Part shown: positions 62,530 through 64,000 of the stretch, in pieces
Numbering within the stretch: the stretch's first letter is position 1
How the letters are laid out: the number at the start of each line of letters is the position of its first letter
Source of the DNA: Alphaproteobacteria bacterium
Lineage (GTDB): Bacteria > Pseudomonadota > Alphaproteobacteria > RF32 > CAG-239
Direction: 5' to 3'
Assembly: GCA_017939155.1 (NCBI GenBank)
Contig: JAGAZZ010000021.1
Location: 42,844 to 106,843 of the forward strand
Length of the DNA: 64,000 nt
The notes under the pieces: generated by a model
Told to the model about the DNA's origin: nothing
The model's database searches: none
The model's input: the letters and a program-made list of their open reading frames with translations, nothing else
Program-made: the position numbers and the translations under genes

Positions 62530-63753
62530 ATGTCAACATCTATATCCCTATCAAACGGTATAACTTTACATCAAAACACCCCAAACGAGCTCCTTTTCAA
62601 AAAAGGCAACACAGATATTGTAACCTTGACAAACGGACAAATCTCACAAAGCCAAACGCCTCTCACCCCGAGCCAAACACTCCCGTTTTTACATGAAATC
62701 ATCAAAGCCGAGTTCTCAATCCCTCCGCAAATGAAAATCACAAAGTTAAAGCATACCGGCAAAAATGCTGAAAACTTTGGCTTAAAAATTGAAGCACAAA
62801 GCCCAAATTCATCAGTCAATATTGATTTTGCAACGCAAAACAACACCATCCGGCTCGAAAAAAAGACCTCAGACAGCAAAGCCCTCTCTAAATACCAAAT
62901 CAACACCCAAACCTCAACCGAACTTTCTGAATTTGACGGGCAAAACAAATCTTTTTCAGAAAGCAGCCAAAATGAAATAAACAACGCTGGCGACCGCTAC
63001 ACCACAACCCGTAATCAAATCATAAAAAGCACTCTCAGCAAAAACGGCAAATCGCTCACCCTTGAAGCAATAAACCAAGAAACAGACAGCGAATGTCCCG
63101 AATTTACAAATAACAAAACAACACTCGACATTTCCGCCGAACAAATAACAAAACAAATCACGCAAAACAGTGACCGCCTTAAACGAAAATTGCAAATAAC
63201 CTATGACATAAAAACTCACGCTATCCAATGCAAATTACAAGAAACCGAATTTAATGCCTACACCCTCATTGAGCACAAAAACACGCTATTAACCCCGATT
63301 TTAAAAAAGAAAGCCGTCATCCGCACCCCTTTTGACCGTAATTTAACCGCAAAATTAACCATAGACGCCCAAAACCACTCCCAATACCAAGCCAAACAAA
63401 CGATGCCTGATATGACAGAAAAAGAAATATCCGTAGAAAATGATTTGCAACAACTCCCCGAAATCATAAAAACCGAACTCACCCAAATCAAAGAAATTGC
63501 CGCTAAAACCGCAATACTTCAAAATGCCCAAAACCATAACCCCAAAACAAACTTTTCAAACCAAACCAACCTTTTTGAACCCTATATTGGTTTTACAGAA
63601 ATCAAAGACAAGCCAACCTACACCCTCGTCACCGCTTTTTCTTCCCCTGAACACAACGCGCCAAATCTCCATCGTCAGCTCTTAACTCAACTGCACTTTG
63701 CCCTATCCTCCCCAACGTTCCTTCTGGCTAACAATACAAAAAAGAGCCGTTAA
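62530..63753 (+). CDS. hypothetical protein with G-poor coding strand
   Basis: A 407-residue soluble protein starting at ATG 62530 behind AAGGAGG. It is rich in Thr, Asn, Gln, Lys and Ser with many alternating polar strands, e.g. 'RLEKKTSDSKALSKYQINTQ'. I see no signal peptide, membrane segment or known motif. The coding strand is strikingly poor in G and rich in A and C, like the AMMECR1-like gene at 16764. This could reflect lagging-strand position. It is followed by the sugar-nucleotide gene at 63895. Confidence 0.7.
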   Translation: MSTSISLSNGITLHQNTPNELLFKKGNTDIVTLTNGQISQSQTPLTPSQTLPFLHEIIKAEFSIPPQMKITKLKHTGKNAENFGLKIEAQSPNSSVNIDFATQNNTIRLEKKTSDSKALSKYQINTQTSTELSEFDGQNKSFSESSQNEINNAGDRYTTTRNQIIKSTLSKNGKSLTLEAINQETDSECPEFTNNKTTLDISAEQITKQITQNSDRLKRKLQITYDIKTHAIQCKLQETEFNAYTLIEHKNTLLTPILKKKAVIRTPFDRNLTAKLTIDAQNHSQYQAKQTMPDMTEKEISVENDLQQLPEIIKTELTQIKEIAAKTAILQNAQNHNPKTNFSNQTNLFEPYIGFTEIKDKPTYTLVTAFSSPEHNAPNLHRQLLTQLHFALSSPTFLLANNTKKSR

Positions 63754-63787
63754 CCCCTGCTCTAAAACGTAACTGTATGAATACTTT

Positions 63788-63832
63788 AATGTTAAGGCTG
63801 TAAGTTCCGTTGGACTATATAGTTTTAACGTT
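63788..63832 (+). promoter_or_regulatory. structured leader before the UDP-glucose dehydrogenase gene
   Basis: AATGTTAA (63788-63795) can pair with TTAACGTT (63825-63832), and between them is a perfect palindrome ACTATATAGT (63814-63823). 'GGCTGTAAGTT' inside resembles the ops element GGCGGTAGYNT at about 8 of 11 positions. TTGGAC-18-TATTTT (63810-63839) is a possible promoter. The role is unknown. Confidence 0.35.
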
Positions 63833-63894
63833 GTATTTTTTTATAAAATATTCTAGGATAACACAAATTAACAAATTTAAGAAGGCTATGTAAA

Positions 63895-64000
63895 ATGAAA
63901 GTAGGAATAATCGGGACGGGGTATGTCGGTTTGCCGACAGGCGTTGGCTTGGCAGAGTTGGGCAATGAGGTAGTTTGCATTGATAGAGAGCCCAAGAAGA
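63895..64000 (+). CDS. ugd: UDP-glucose/GDP-mannose dehydrogenase family, 3'-truncated
   Basis: ATG 63895 follows AAGAAGG; a start-stop ATGTAA lies just before it. The 35 visible residues read [20 protein letters not shown], then '[15 protein letters not shown]'. GxGxxG in GTGYVG and the acidic residue at the end of the second strand (VCID) mark the NAD-binding fold of UDP-glucose 6-dehydrogenase and relatives. The window ends within the gene. The enzyme oxidises a sugar nucleotide for surface polysaccharide. The coding strand is G-rich, in contrast to the gene before it. Confidence 0.88.
   Translation, partial: MKVGIIGTGYVGLPTGVGLAELGNEVVCIDREPKK

Overview
The window is AT-rich bacterial chromosome with short intergenic gaps. 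The gene set suggests an uncultured, anaerobic or fermentative, gut-type alphaproteobacterium. Supporting features are a three-subunit transhydrogenase (pntAA-pntAB-pntB), a DUF2066 protein, tRNA-Trp near secE-nusG, an 813-residue GyrB, oxygen-independent ribonucleotide reduction (nrdD/nrdG) and phosphotransacetylase-acetate kinase. This taxonomic placement is inference; no rRNA gene is present. Housekeeping genes have clear AGGAG-type ribosome sites. Several accessory genes lack them and start in AT-rich 'AATTATG' contexts.

Layout. 0-1.2 kb: the end of obgE, rsfS and tRNA-Trp(CCA). 1.2-7.0 kb: a 5.8-kb accessory island between tRNA-Trp and secE. It holds repeats carrying copies of the tRNA-Trp 3' end, a duplicated gene module of unknown function (one intact copy, one short, one decayed), a secreted EF-hand protein and a 27-residue-repeat protein. 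7.0-14.8 kb: secE-nusG, an autotransporter, an HD hydrolase, rpsU and trpS. 14.8-20 kb: an operon of serS, an HD nucleotidase-like gene, a membrane-anchored AMMECR1-like gene and an M49-like metallopeptidase. 20-31 kb: gyrB, an nrdD / separate glycyl-radical-domain gene / nrdG operon behind paired NrdR boxes, a HAD phosphatase and lepA. 31-36 kb: GNAT, AI-2E-type permease, DUF2066, pta-ackA.

36-43 kb: a glycosyltransferase cluster on the minus strand, formed by tandem duplication of a GT-C gene plus a GtrII-like gene, with a decayed copy left between the two units. 43-51 kb: an OmpA-like lipoprotein, typA, a split chromate transporter and pntAA-AB-B. 51-54 kb: a divergent TetR regulator and a Mur-ligase/LD-carboxypeptidase pair with a palindromic operator over the promoter. 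With the AnmK-like gene at 61 kb these suggest murein recycling. 55-60 kb: a CoaD-HD hydrolase fusion, two paralogous lipoproteins, and a GNAT gene behind a leader that encodes an arginine-rich peptide and an intrinsic terminator. 62.5-64 kb: a G-poor gene of unknown function and the start of a UDP-glucose dehydrogenase gene, where strand composition flips.

The most unusual signals are the tRNA-Trp tail repeats with their duplicated gene module, the peptide-coding attenuator leader, the split class III ribonucleotide reductase and the CoaD-HD fusion. No complete transposase, integrase, CRISPR array or rRNA gene was seen.
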